The position numbers were made by a program, and so were the translations under genes. DNA of 64,000 bases. Origin: DASXKD01 sp963734725. Its GTDB lineage: Bacteria; Actinomycetota; Actinomycetes; Streptosporangiales; Streptosporangiaceae. The stretch is from assembly GCA_963734725.1 (NCBI GenBank), contig CAVTIX010000009.1, positions 62,001 to 126,000 on the forward strand, given 5' to 3'. The notes beneath the pieces are model-generated. The model was given only the letters and a program-made list of their open reading frames with translations, made no database searches and had not been told where the DNA came from. Shown in pieces: positions 32,038 through 39,497 of the stretch; the first letter of the stretch is position 1; the number at the start of each line of letters is the position of its first letter.

Positions 32038-33636
32038 ATGACCAGCGAGCCTGGCATCAGCGCTCCTGAGCTGGCCGAGGGTGACCGCAGGCTGGCCATC
32101 CTGCTGGCGATGGCGATGTTCGTCCTGGTCGTGGACACCTCGGTGATGAACGTCTCGATCTCGGCCGTCGTTCATGATCTGCACACGACCGTCAGCGGGG
32201 TCCAGTCCGCGATCGCGCTTGAGGCGCTGGTGTCGGCGGCATTCATCCTGATCGGCAGCAAGGTGGGCGACCTGATCGGGCGCAAGCGCGCGTATGTGCT
32301 GGGCCTGCTCGGTTACGGGATCGGCGCCCTCGCCATGGCTCTTTCGCAGGGCCTGATCGCGATCATCGTCTTCTGGGCGATCATCGGCGGGATCGGCGCC
32401 GCGCTGCTGCTACCGGCGATGCAGTCACTGATCCACGGCAACTTCGAGGGCGCGGCCCAGCGGCAGGCCTACGCGCTGGTCGGCGCCGCCGCCGCGATCG
32501 CCGCCGCGGTCGGGCCGCTGCTGGGCGGGTTTATCACGACCTACCTGTCGTGGCGGATCGCATTCTTGCTCGAGGACGTCATCATCGTGGTCGTGCTGGC
32601 CGGGATCAGGCTGGTCCGCGACGTGCCCTACACCGGGTCCCGGCGGATAGACGTCGTGGGCGCCATCTTGTCGGTTCTGGGCATGGGCGGCATCGTGCTG
32701 GGCATCCTCGTTTGGGAAGAAGGCGGCGAAGCGGTAGGCCTGCTGCTGGGGCTTGGGGCGGTCTCGCTGGGGGGCCTGGCGTGGTGGCTGGTGCGGCGCA
32801 AGCGCGCGGGCAAGGCGGCGCTGCTGGACCCGGACCTGTTCAAGGCCAAGCTGTTCAAGTTCGGGGTCTCCGGGCAGGTGCTTCAGCAGATCGGCCTGGG
32901 CGGCGTGATGATCGCGCTGCCGATCTACCTGCAGATCGTGCTGGAGTACAGCGCGATGGGAGCGGGCCTGTCCATTGCCCCGCTGTCGCTCAGCATGTTC
33001 GCGGTGGCCCTGGCGGCCGGGAGAAGAGGCGGGAAGCGTCGCCCGGCGAGCCTGATCCGGGCCGGTTTCGCCCTGTTCACGATCGGGATGATCATTGTGG
33101 AGCCGATCGTGCCCCGGGCGACGTCGGGCTGGTACCTGGCGGTGCCTTTGCTCATCGCGGGATCGGGGCTGGGCCTGCTGGTCTCCCAGCTCAACAACCT
33201 CACGCTGGCCCCGATCGATGAGGAACGCGTCAGCGAGGCCGCCGGGGTGAACTCGGCGGGAGGGTCGTTCGGCCTGTCGTTCGGGCTGGCGTTCGCCGGC
33301 GCCATCCTGCTGGGGGCGCTATCCATTGGCTTCACCAGCATGGCCCAGTCCAGCACCGTGCTGTCCAAAGCCGAGCAGCAGCAGGTCGCCAAGGTCCTGG
33401 AGCACGACGCCGAAGTGGTGAGCAACACCCAGCTCAACAAGCAACTCGCTGGCCAGCCGCAAAAGACCCAGGACGAGATCATCAAAATCAACACCCAGGC
33501 GCGGCACATCGCCCTGCAGATAGCGCTACTTGTTCCCATCCTCGCGGGCCTGGCCGGGCTGGGCATCTCGTTCCGCATGATGCGCCTGCCAGATCCCGCC
33601 CAATCGGGCTCCGCTGAACAAATGGTCCTGGGCTGA
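32038..33636 (+). CDS. MFS transporter, DHA2-type (14-helix) exporter
   Basis: A 532-residue protein with about 14 membrane helices: MFVLVVDTSVMNVSISAV in helix 1 is the DHA2 opening motif, and IGSKVGDLIGRKRAYVLGLL contains motif A (GxLaDrxGrkr). Helix 4-5 has WAIIGGIGAALLLPAMQSLI. A long C-terminal helical extension (about residues 440-485) carries Gln-rich LNKQLAGQPQKTQDEI between the last helices. The substrate is unknown; DHA2 members often export antibiotics, dyes or lipids. ATG 32038 lies about 100 nt after the operator-like promoter. Confidence 0.87.
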   Translation: MTSEPGISAPELAEGDRRLAILLAMAMFVLVVDTSVMNVSISAVVHDLHTTVSGVQSAIALEALVSAAFILIGSKVGDLIGRKRAYVLGLLGYGIGALAMALSQGLIAIIVFWAIIGGIGAALLLPAMQSLIHGNFEGAAQRQAYALVGAAAAIAAAVGPLLGGFITTYLSWRIAFLLEDVIIVVVLAGIRLVRDVPYTGSRRIDVVGAILSVLGMGGIVLGILVWEEGGEAVGLLLGLGAVSLGGLAWWLVRRKRAGKAALLDPDLFKAKLFKFGVSGQVLQQIGLGGVMIALPIYLQIVLEYSAMGAGLSIAPLSLSMFAVALAAGRRGGKRRPASLIRAGFALFTIGMIIVEPIVPRATSGWYLAVPLLIAGSGLGLLVSQLNNLTLAPIDEERVSEAAGVNSAGGSFGLSFGLAFAGAILLGALSIGFTSMAQSSTVLSKAEQQQVAKVLEHDAEVVSNTQLNKQLAGQPQKTQDEIIKINTQARHIALQIALLVPILAGLAGLGISFRMMRLPDPAQSGSAEQMVLG

Positions 33637-33779
33637 CCGTAAGCCCTCAGCGCCACCGTGGCCGGGCGGCGGCGCTCCCGCGTTTCGCGAACGGGGCGCC
33701 GCCGCCTGCTACGACCGGTACCGTCCGCTCACCGACGCGCCCTGACCCGGTTACGCGACCATGCCGGCCCGGCCGCCGG

Positions 33780-34742
33780 TCATCCCGGTTTCCGCACGGT
33801 CCAGCCGTCCATGCCCATCCACGCGCCGGAGAAGTCGAGCCTGCCGCCGAGCTGGTCGTGGGAAGTGCTGGTCAGCCGTGGGCCGTTGAGTTCCATCCAG
33901 TCGCCGCACGGCCGCATGCGCGCCAGCCCCGGGCCCATGTTCTCCAAGGTGATGCCGCCCAGGGCGGTGATCTCGGTGGTCGAGCCGAAGTTCTGGTCCA
34001 TGGTGGCGTCGGGGCCGAAGGTGTCCGCGCCGACGCCGATCGCGCCATGCTGCCAGAGCCACTTCGTCGAGGCCGCGCTGAAGCCGGGGACGTCGTCGTA
34101 GTAGTCGTTGTACCGGCCAGGCACCCGGTGGTTGCCCAGGTGGTAGAAGCTGGAGAGCCCGGTGTAGAGCACGACGTAAGAGTCCTGCGGGATCGTACGG
34201 CAGCCGGTGCGCCGCAGCCAGTTCTGGATGTAGCTGGCCGTGATGAAGAAGTCGCCGTTGCCGTGGCGGGCCAGGATCAGCGGTTTGACGTTGATCACCA
34301 GCAGCGGGCGCAGGCCGAAGAACTTCTCGGGCAGCCGGTTCAGGCACGTCTTGCCCTCGTGGAAGTGGCACGGCGCGGAGATGTGCGTGCCGGTGTGGGT
34401 GCCCAGCGACTGGATCTGCTCCAGCGTGTAGCCCGACCCGTGCTGGCAGCGCGGCACGGATGGATGAGCCTTGACGCAGTTCCAGAGCTGCCACCTGAAC
34501 GGGGGATCGCCCGGGAAGATGGGCGCGTTGTCGCTCAGCGGCTGTCCCAGGAAGACCTGTTGTGAACGCGCCGGGTTCCGCGGGTTGACCTGGGCATAAC
34601 CGCGCGGGATGCCGCCCGCCGTGGTCCGCGCCTGGTCGCCCGCGATCGCGCCGACCGTCGAGGTCAGGCCCAGGACCAGGCCGACGGCGCCGGCGCCAAG
34701 CGCGAGCGCCCCTGCCTTCGCGCGCTGCCGGGTTTTCTGCAT
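33780..34742 (-). CDS. Secreted cyclase/kynurenine-formamidase-fold protein
   Basis: A 320-residue protein. Residues 1-35 form a signal peptide (basic start QKTRQRAK, hydrophobic core GAVGLVLGLTSTVGAIA). The body carries the cyclase-family metal motif HTGTHISAPCHFHEG near residue 117; in most members this reads HxGTHxDxPxH, so the Asp is Ser here. GAIGVGADTFGPD near residue 240 is the second family block. It probably hydrolyses a small amide or lactone outside the cell, but activity is uncertain with the changed motif. It is convergent with the MFS gene. Confidence 0.8.
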   Translation of the reverse strand: MQKTRQRAKAGALALGAGAVGLVLGLTSTVGAIAGDQARTTAGGIPRGYAQVNPRNPARSQQVFLGQPLSDNAPIFPGDPPFRWQLWNCVKAHPSVPRCQHGSGYTLEQIQSLGTHTGTHISAPCHFHEGKTCLNRLPEKFFGLRPLLVINVKPLILARHGNGDFFITASYIQNWLRRTGCRTIPQDSYVVLYTGLSSFYHLGNHRVPGRYNDYYDDVPGFSAASTKWLWQHGAIGVGADTFGPDATMDQNFGSTTEITALGGITLENMGPGLARMRPCGDWMELNGPRLTSTSHDQLGGRLDFSGAWMGMDGWTVRKPG

Positions 34743-34860
34743 AGCGGTCTCCTCTCGTGCCTAGAGAATCGAAGATCGCACTTGATGGCATGTCTGCTCA
34801 AGCCCGGACACGCGCGGGGACGGGTGGAATGCCGCGGCGGGCACGGAGGTTAAGCGCGGC

Positions 34861-35268
34861 ATGAGCGTCTTCACCGGCAAGGAACTTGAATATCTGGCCG
34901 GGCAGCGCCTGGGCCGGATAGCCACCGTCGGGCCGGACGGGCAGCCGCACGTGGTGCCGACGTCGTTTCGCTACAACCCCGACCACGACGCGATCGAGGT
35001 CGGTGGCCTGCGGATGAGCCAGACCAAGAAGCTCCGGGACGTGCAGCGCACCGGGCGGGCGAGCATAGTGATCGACGACGTGCTCCCGCCATGGCAGCCG
35101 CGCATGATCGAAGTCCGCGGAACGGCGGCGGTGATCCCATCGGGGGGCAAGGCGTTCGGGGAGCGGTTCGACGATGCCATCGTCCGCATCCAGCCCACCC
35201 GGATCGTCGCCGCCGGCATCGACGAGGGGGAGTTGACCAGGAACGCGCGCTCGGTCAGCACGGCCTAG
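34861..35268 (+). CDS. PPOX-class F420-dependent oxidoreductase
   Basis: A 135-residue split-barrel flavin/deazaflavin protein: EYLAGQRLGRIATVGPDGQP, VVPTSFRYNPDHDAIEVGG, then RGTAAVIPSGG and IVAAGIDEGEL. The length and the GRIATVGPDG signature place it in the Rv1155/Rv2074-like actinobacterial branch that uses F420H2. The physiological substrate is unknown. It is divergent from the secreted cyclase gene with a 118-bp gap. Confidence 0.85.
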   Translation: MSVFTGKELEYLAGQRLGRIATVGPDGQPHVVPTSFRYNPDHDAIEVGGLRMSQTKKLRDVQRTGRASIVIDDVLPPWQPRMIEVRGTAAVIPSGGKAFGERFDDAIVRIQPTRIVAAGIDEGELTRNARSVSTA

Positions 35269-35406
35269 CCGGCCTGCCCGCGACTGGGGTCGGGGTCTGC
35301 CTTGAACAGCACGCCTGCTCCGGCATGGCGCCAGTAGGCGCGCTCGGCGCCCCAACACCACCGCGGCGCAGCCCCGCTGAGGTGGCACGGAAGCCACGAG
35401 ACGCGG

Positions 35407-35760
35407 TCAGGCTGGCTGCCACAGCTCGACCCGATTGCCCTCGGGATCGGTGACCCAGCCGAATCGACCGACACCCTTCATGTCCTGCGTCTCTTTGGCC
35501 ACCTCCGCTCCCTTAGCGCGCAATTGCGCGAGCATCGCATCCAGATCGCGGACCCGGAAGTTGAGCATGGTTTGCTGGGCGCGGGCCCCGAAGTAGTCGG
35601 TCTCGGACTCGAACGTCGCGAACACCGTCAGGCCGGCGCCCTGACGCCACACGCCGTTCTCATCGGCGTCCAGGCCTAGGCAATCGCGATACCACGCGCT
35701 CAGGGCCGCCGGGTCGGCGGCCCGCATGAAGTATCCACCGATTCCAAGCACACGTTCCAT
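35407..35760 (-). CDS. VOC family (glyoxalase-like) protein
   Basis: A 117-residue vicinal-oxygen-chelate protein: IGGYFMRAADPAALSAWYRD opens the first beta-alpha-beta unit and GRFGWVTDPEGNRVELWQPA closes the second. ATG 35760 (MERVLGIGG) fits family length; an in-frame GTG 48 bp upstream is less likely. It lies about 110 bp downstream of an F420-type LLM gene on the same strand. Function unknown; dioxygenase, lyase or antibiotic-binding roles are all known in the fold. Confidence 0.83.
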   Translation of the reverse strand: MERVLGIGGYFMRAADPAALSAWYRDCLGLDADENGVWRQGAGLTVFATFESETDYFGARAQQTMLNFRVRDLDAMLAQLRAKGAEVAKETQDMKGVGRFGWVTDPEGNRVELWQPA

Positions 35761-35873
35761 GCCGCAATCTTGCCAGGACGGCGGTCCGGCGGACCGGCGC
35801 CACACCATCGCCCGCTTTAACCCTCCGTCTCAATCGCCGGAGAACTCGTCACCGGGCCGGGCGCTGCGTCGCG

Positions 35874-36803
35874 TCACCGGACCTGGGGCATGACCTCGGC
35901 CGCGATCAGCTCCAGATGCTCCAGGTCGTGCAGGTCGAGGACCTGGAGGTAGGCTCGCGCGGCGCCGGCGTCCGCGAACCGGCCGAGCTTGTCCACGATC
36001 TCGGCGGGCGAGCCTGCCAGGCCGCCGCGCCGCAGGTCGTCCACCTGCTGGCCGATCGCCTGCGCCCGCCGGGCCAGTTCGGCCTCGTCCCGGCCGCAGC
36101 ACACGGTCTGCGCGGCCGAATACCGCAGCGACCCGGGGTCGCGGCCCGCCTCCAGGCAGGCTTCGCGCACCCGCCCGAACGCGGCCAGGCTGGCCTCCAC
36201 GGTGGCGAACGGGATGTTGTACTCGTCAGCGAACCTGGCCGCCAGCCGCGGTGTCCGGGCCGGCCCGCCGCCACCGATCAGGACCGGTGGCCGTGGCCGC
36301 TGGGCCGGCTTGGGCAGCGCCGGTGACCCGGACAGCGTGTAGTGGGCGCCGTCGAACGAGAACGTCTCGCCCACGGGGGTTTCCCACAACCCGGTGACGA
36401 TCTCCAGTTGTTCTTCGAGCCGGGCAAAGCGCTCGCCCACCGGCGGGAACGGGATCCCGTACGCGGTGTGCTCCGCATCGAACCAGCCGGTGCCGAGCCC
36501 GAGTTCGGCCCGGCCGCCGCTCATCTGGTCCACTTGGGCCACCGTGATCGCCAGCGGGCCGGGCCGGCGGAAGGTGACCGGGGTCACCAGCGTGCCCAGC
36601 CGGATCCGCGACGTTTCGCGCGCCAGGCCCGCCAGCGTGATCCAGGCGTCGGTCGGCCCGGGCAGGCCGGACCCGCTCATGGTCAGGTAGTGGTCGGAAC
36701 GGAAGAACGCATCGAAGCCGAGCCGCTCGGTGGCCTGGGCGACCGACAGCAGCGTGGCGTAGTCGGCGCCCTCCTGTGGTTCGGTGAATATCCGCAACTC
36801 CAT
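35874..36803 (-). CDS. LLM class F420-dependent oxidoreductase (TIGR03560-like)
   Basis: A 309-residue TIM-barrel protein: ELRIFTEPQEGADYATLLSV, GFDAFFRSDHYLTM, RIRLGTLVTPVTFRRPGPLA and AELGLGTGWFDAEHTAYGIP are hallmark blocks of the F420-using LLM subfamily, along with RPRPPVLIGGGGPARTPRLAA. The His of SDHYL and Asp/Glu around GWFDAEH sit where F420 binds. The start is ATG 36803 (MELRIF); upstream codons belong to the leader. A long palindrome lies 104-125 bp upstream. Confidence 0.88.
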   Translation of the reverse strand: MELRIFTEPQEGADYATLLSVAQATERLGFDAFFRSDHYLTMSGSGLPGPTDAWITLAGLARETSRIRLGTLVTPVTFRRPGPLAITVAQVDQMSGGRAELGLGTGWFDAEHTAYGIPFPPVGERFARLEEQLEIVTGLWETPVGETFSFDGAHYTLSGSPALPKPAQRPRPPVLIGGGGPARTPRLAARFADEYNIPFATVEASLAAFGRVREACLEAGRDPGSLRYSAAQTVCCGRDEAELARRAQAIGQQVDDLRRGGLAGSPAEIVDKLGRFADAGAARAYLQVLDLHDLEHLELIAAEVMPQVR

Positions 36804-36906
36804 GTCCCAATCCTGGCAACCCAGCCGCGCTGACACTGGTGATCACGGACGATTACCCCGCATGGAGCGGCAAGACAACCCCGAAACATCTCCGGCAGCC
36901 CCGAGT

Positions 36907-36928
36907 TCCATGATCACGTGATCATGGA
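36907..36928. repeat. 22-bp perfect palindrome centred on GATCACGTGATC
   Basis: A perfect palindrome with core TGATCACGTGATCA that extends to 28 bp with one mismatched pair (36906/36929). A related GTGATCAC lies at 36839-36846, closer to the LLM gene. There is no T-tract, so it is more likely an operator than a terminator. It lies between the end of the FAD/GcvT gene and the LLM gene (start 36803). Confidence 0.8.
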
Positions 36929-37031
36929 GCTGACGTACCTGGCGTGCAGTTCCTGCAGCTCACCCGCGTGCTCGGCGGCCCGCTGCCCGCCGAGCAGCAG
37001 GAACGTTATCCCGGGCGCGGACACGGCCAGC

Positions 37032-39497
37032 TCAGATCCGGATGCGCTTGTTCCCCGGGTCGTACATCGGGCGCAGCGAGGCGACGGCCGGGTAGACCGC
37101 GGCGCCGATCTGCACCGTCCACTTGCCGGCGTCCAGGTAGGCCTGGTCGATGGGCTCGTCGGCGTCGATCATCGCCAGCCCGACCGCGCCGCCGAGGGTG
37201 AACCCGTAGGACGCGGACCGGATGTACCCCGCGGGCTGGCCGTCGCGCCGCACCACCTCGGCGTGGAACATCAGCGGCTCTGGGTCGGTGATCCGCACCT
37301 GGACCAGGCGCCGGCGCAGCGGCCCGCGTTCCTTCTGGGCGAGCACGGCATCGCGGCCGATGAACCCCCCGGGCTTGTCCGGCGCGGCCGCGAAGCCCAG
37401 CCCGGCCTCCAGCACGGTGTCGGTGTTGTCGATGTCGTGGCCGTAGTCGCGGTAGCCCTTCTCCATGCGCAGGCTGCCGAGCGCCTTGAGCCCGGCGTGG
37501 CGCAGGCCGACCGCGCTCCCGGCGTCCACCAGCCGGTCGTAGACGTGCACCGCCTGCTCCGCCGGGATGTACAGCTCATAGCCCAGTTCGCCCAGGTAGG
37601 TGATCCTGATGCAGAGCACGCGGGCGAACCCGATGTCGATCTCGGCGGCCGCGCGGAACGGGAACGCCTCGTTGGACATGTCCGTGGAGGTGACCGAGGC
37701 CAGCAGTTCCCGCGAGCGCGGGCCCTGGATGTTGATCTGCGCGTAGCCCGAGGTGACGTCGGTGACGAAGGCGTGGGCGTCGCCGATGTGCCGGCGCATC
37801 CAGGTCTCCGCGTGCCGGTGCGCGGTGTCCGAGGCGACCACCCAGAACCGGTCCTCGTCCAGCTTGGTCACGGTGAGGTCGGCCTCCAGCGTCCCCGCGC
37901 TGTTGAGCCACTGGGTGTAGGTGATCCGGCCGGGCTCGCCGTTGACGTGGCCGGCCGAAACCCGCTCCAAGACCCGCCCGGCGTCGCGGCCCCGCACGTC
38001 GAACTTGGCCATGAACGCCATGTCCATCAAGATCACGCCGGTGCGGGCGGCGTCATGCTCGGCCGCCCAGTAGCCGAACCAGTCCGGCCGCCCCCACGAC
38101 AGCTCGCCGGCCTCCGGCGCGGCGCCCTCGGGGGCGTACCAGTCGGCGCCCTCCCAGCCGCTGACGTCCCTGAAATAGGCTCGCTGCGCGACCAGCCGCT
38201 GGTGTACCGGGGACACCTTCGCGCCGCGCGCGGTCTGCATCGGCCGGCCCGGGTAGTGGGTTGCGTAGACCAGGCCCAGCGACTCCACGGTACGGGTGGC
38301 CCGGTACTCCGGGTTGGCCTGGTAGCGGTGCAGCCGGTCGATGTTGATGCCGGTCACGTCGATGTCGGGCCGGCCTTCGGCGATCCACTGCGCGACGACC
38401 CGCCCGATGCCACCGCCGGTCAAGATCCCGATCGAGTTCAGCCCGGCGGCGACGAAGTAGTTCTTCAGCTCCGGCGCCTCGCCGACGATCGGCAGCAGGT
38501 CCGGGGTGAAGCTCTCGGGGCCGCAGAAGAACTTCTTGATGCCGACGCTGGCCACCACCGGGATCCGGGACATGGCGCGTTCCAGGTAGGGAGTCATCCG
38601 GTCCCAGTCCGGTGGCAGTTCGCCGAAGGAGAAGTCGGCCGGGACACCCCCGACGTTCCACGGCGCGCAGGCCGGCTCGAACAGGCCCAGCATCAGCCCG
38701 CCGCCCTCTTCCCGGTAATAGCCGTAGTTGGCCGGGTCCTCCAGCACCGGCCAGCCGCCGTCCACCCCCTCGATGGGCTCGGTCAGCAGGTAGTAGTGCT
38801 CGGCCGGCTGGAGCGGGATGCTGACCCCGGCCAGCTCGCCGAGCTGGCGCGCCCACATCCCGGCGCAGTTGACCACGAACTCCGCCTCGACGTCGCCCTG
38901 CGCGGTGCGCACCCCGGTCACCGCGCCGCGGCGCCGCAGGAACCCGGTGACCGGGACGCCCTCGACGATCCGGGCGCCGCGCATCCGGGCGCCCTTGGCC
39001 AGCGCCATCGTCACGTCGACCGGGTTCACCCGCCCGTCGCCCGGGATGTGGAAGCCGGCCAGCACATCATCGGTCCGCGCGAGCGGGAACTGGCGCGCGA
39101 CCTCGGCGGGGGAGATCTCGTGCACCTCCACCCCGCACAGCCGGTTGAACGCGGCGACCCGCCGGTACTCCTCCAGCCGCCCCGGCTCGATCGCCAGCTC
39201 GATCAGCCCGACCTGCTTCAGCCCGGTCGCCTGGCCGGTCTCCGCCTCCAGCCGGGCATACAGGTCCCGGGTGTACATCCGCAGCTCGGTCGAGGTCTGC
39301 GAGGTGGAACCGAACGTCGCCATGAGCCCTGCCGCGTGCCACGTGGTGCCCGAGGTCAGCCGGTCCCGCTCCAGCAAAACGACGTCCGGCATGCCCAGGT
39401 GCGCCAGGTGATAGGCGACCGAGGCGCCGATGACGCCGCCGCCCACGACGACGACCCGCGCGCGGTCCGGGACAGTGGCGGCGCCGGGAGATGTCAT
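37032..39497 (-). CDS. FAD-dependent oxidoreductase/aminomethyltransferase fusion (dimethylglycine/sarcosine dehydrogenase type)
   Basis: An 821-residue flavoprotein. Residues 10-400 are a DAO-type FAD domain (RVVVVGGGVIGASVAYHLAH, ERDRLTSGTTWHAAGLMATF with the His that binds FAD covalently in relatives, and GGGIGRVVAQWIAEGRPDID). Then FAO_M and a GcvT-like folate domain (NINGPRS-type NIQGPRSRELLASVT, LGELGYELYIPAE, LKALGSLRMEKGY). Such enzymes remove methyl groups from N-methyl amino acids and pass them to tetrahydrofolate. The gene overlaps the upstream lipid-synthesis gene by 4 bp (ATGA), which is an unusual pairing. Confidence 0.88.
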   Translation of the reverse strand: MTSPGAATVPDRARVVVVGGGVIGASVAYHLAHLGMPDVVLLERDRLTSGTTWHAAGLMATFGSTSQTSTELRMYTRDLYARLEAETGQATGLKQVGLIELAIEPGRLEEYRRVAAFNRLCGVEVHEISPAEVARQFPLARTDDVLAGFHIPGDGRVNPVDVTMALAKGARMRGARIVEGVPVTGFLRRRGAVTGVRTAQGDVEAEFVVNCAGMWARQLGELAGVSIPLQPAEHYYLLTEPIEGVDGGWPVLEDPANYGYYREEGGGLMLGLFEPACAPWNVGGVPADFSFGELPPDWDRMTPYLERAMSRIPVVASVGIKKFFCGPESFTPDLLPIVGEAPELKNYFVAAGLNSIGILTGGGIGRVVAQWIAEGRPDIDVTGINIDRLHRYQANPEYRATRTVESLGLVYATHYPGRPMQTARGAKVSPVHQRLVAQRAYFRDVSGWEGADWYAPEGAAPEAGELSWGRPDWFGYWAAEHDAARTGVILMDMAFMAKFDVRGRDAGRVLERVSAGHVNGEPGRITYTQWLNSAGTLEADLTVTKLDEDRFWVVASDTAHRHAETWMRRHIGDAHAFVTDVTSGYAQINIQGPRSRELLASVTSTDMSNEAFPFRAAAEIDIGFARVLCIRITYLGELGYELYIPAEQAVHVYDRLVDAGSAVGLRHAGLKALGSLRMEKGYRDYGHDIDNTDTVLEAGLGFAAAPDKPGGFIGRDAVLAQKERGPLRRRLVQVRITDPEPLMFHAEVVRRDGQPAGYIRSASYGFTLGGAVGLAMIDADEPIDQAYLDAGKWTVQIGAAVYPAVASLRPMYDPGNKRIRI

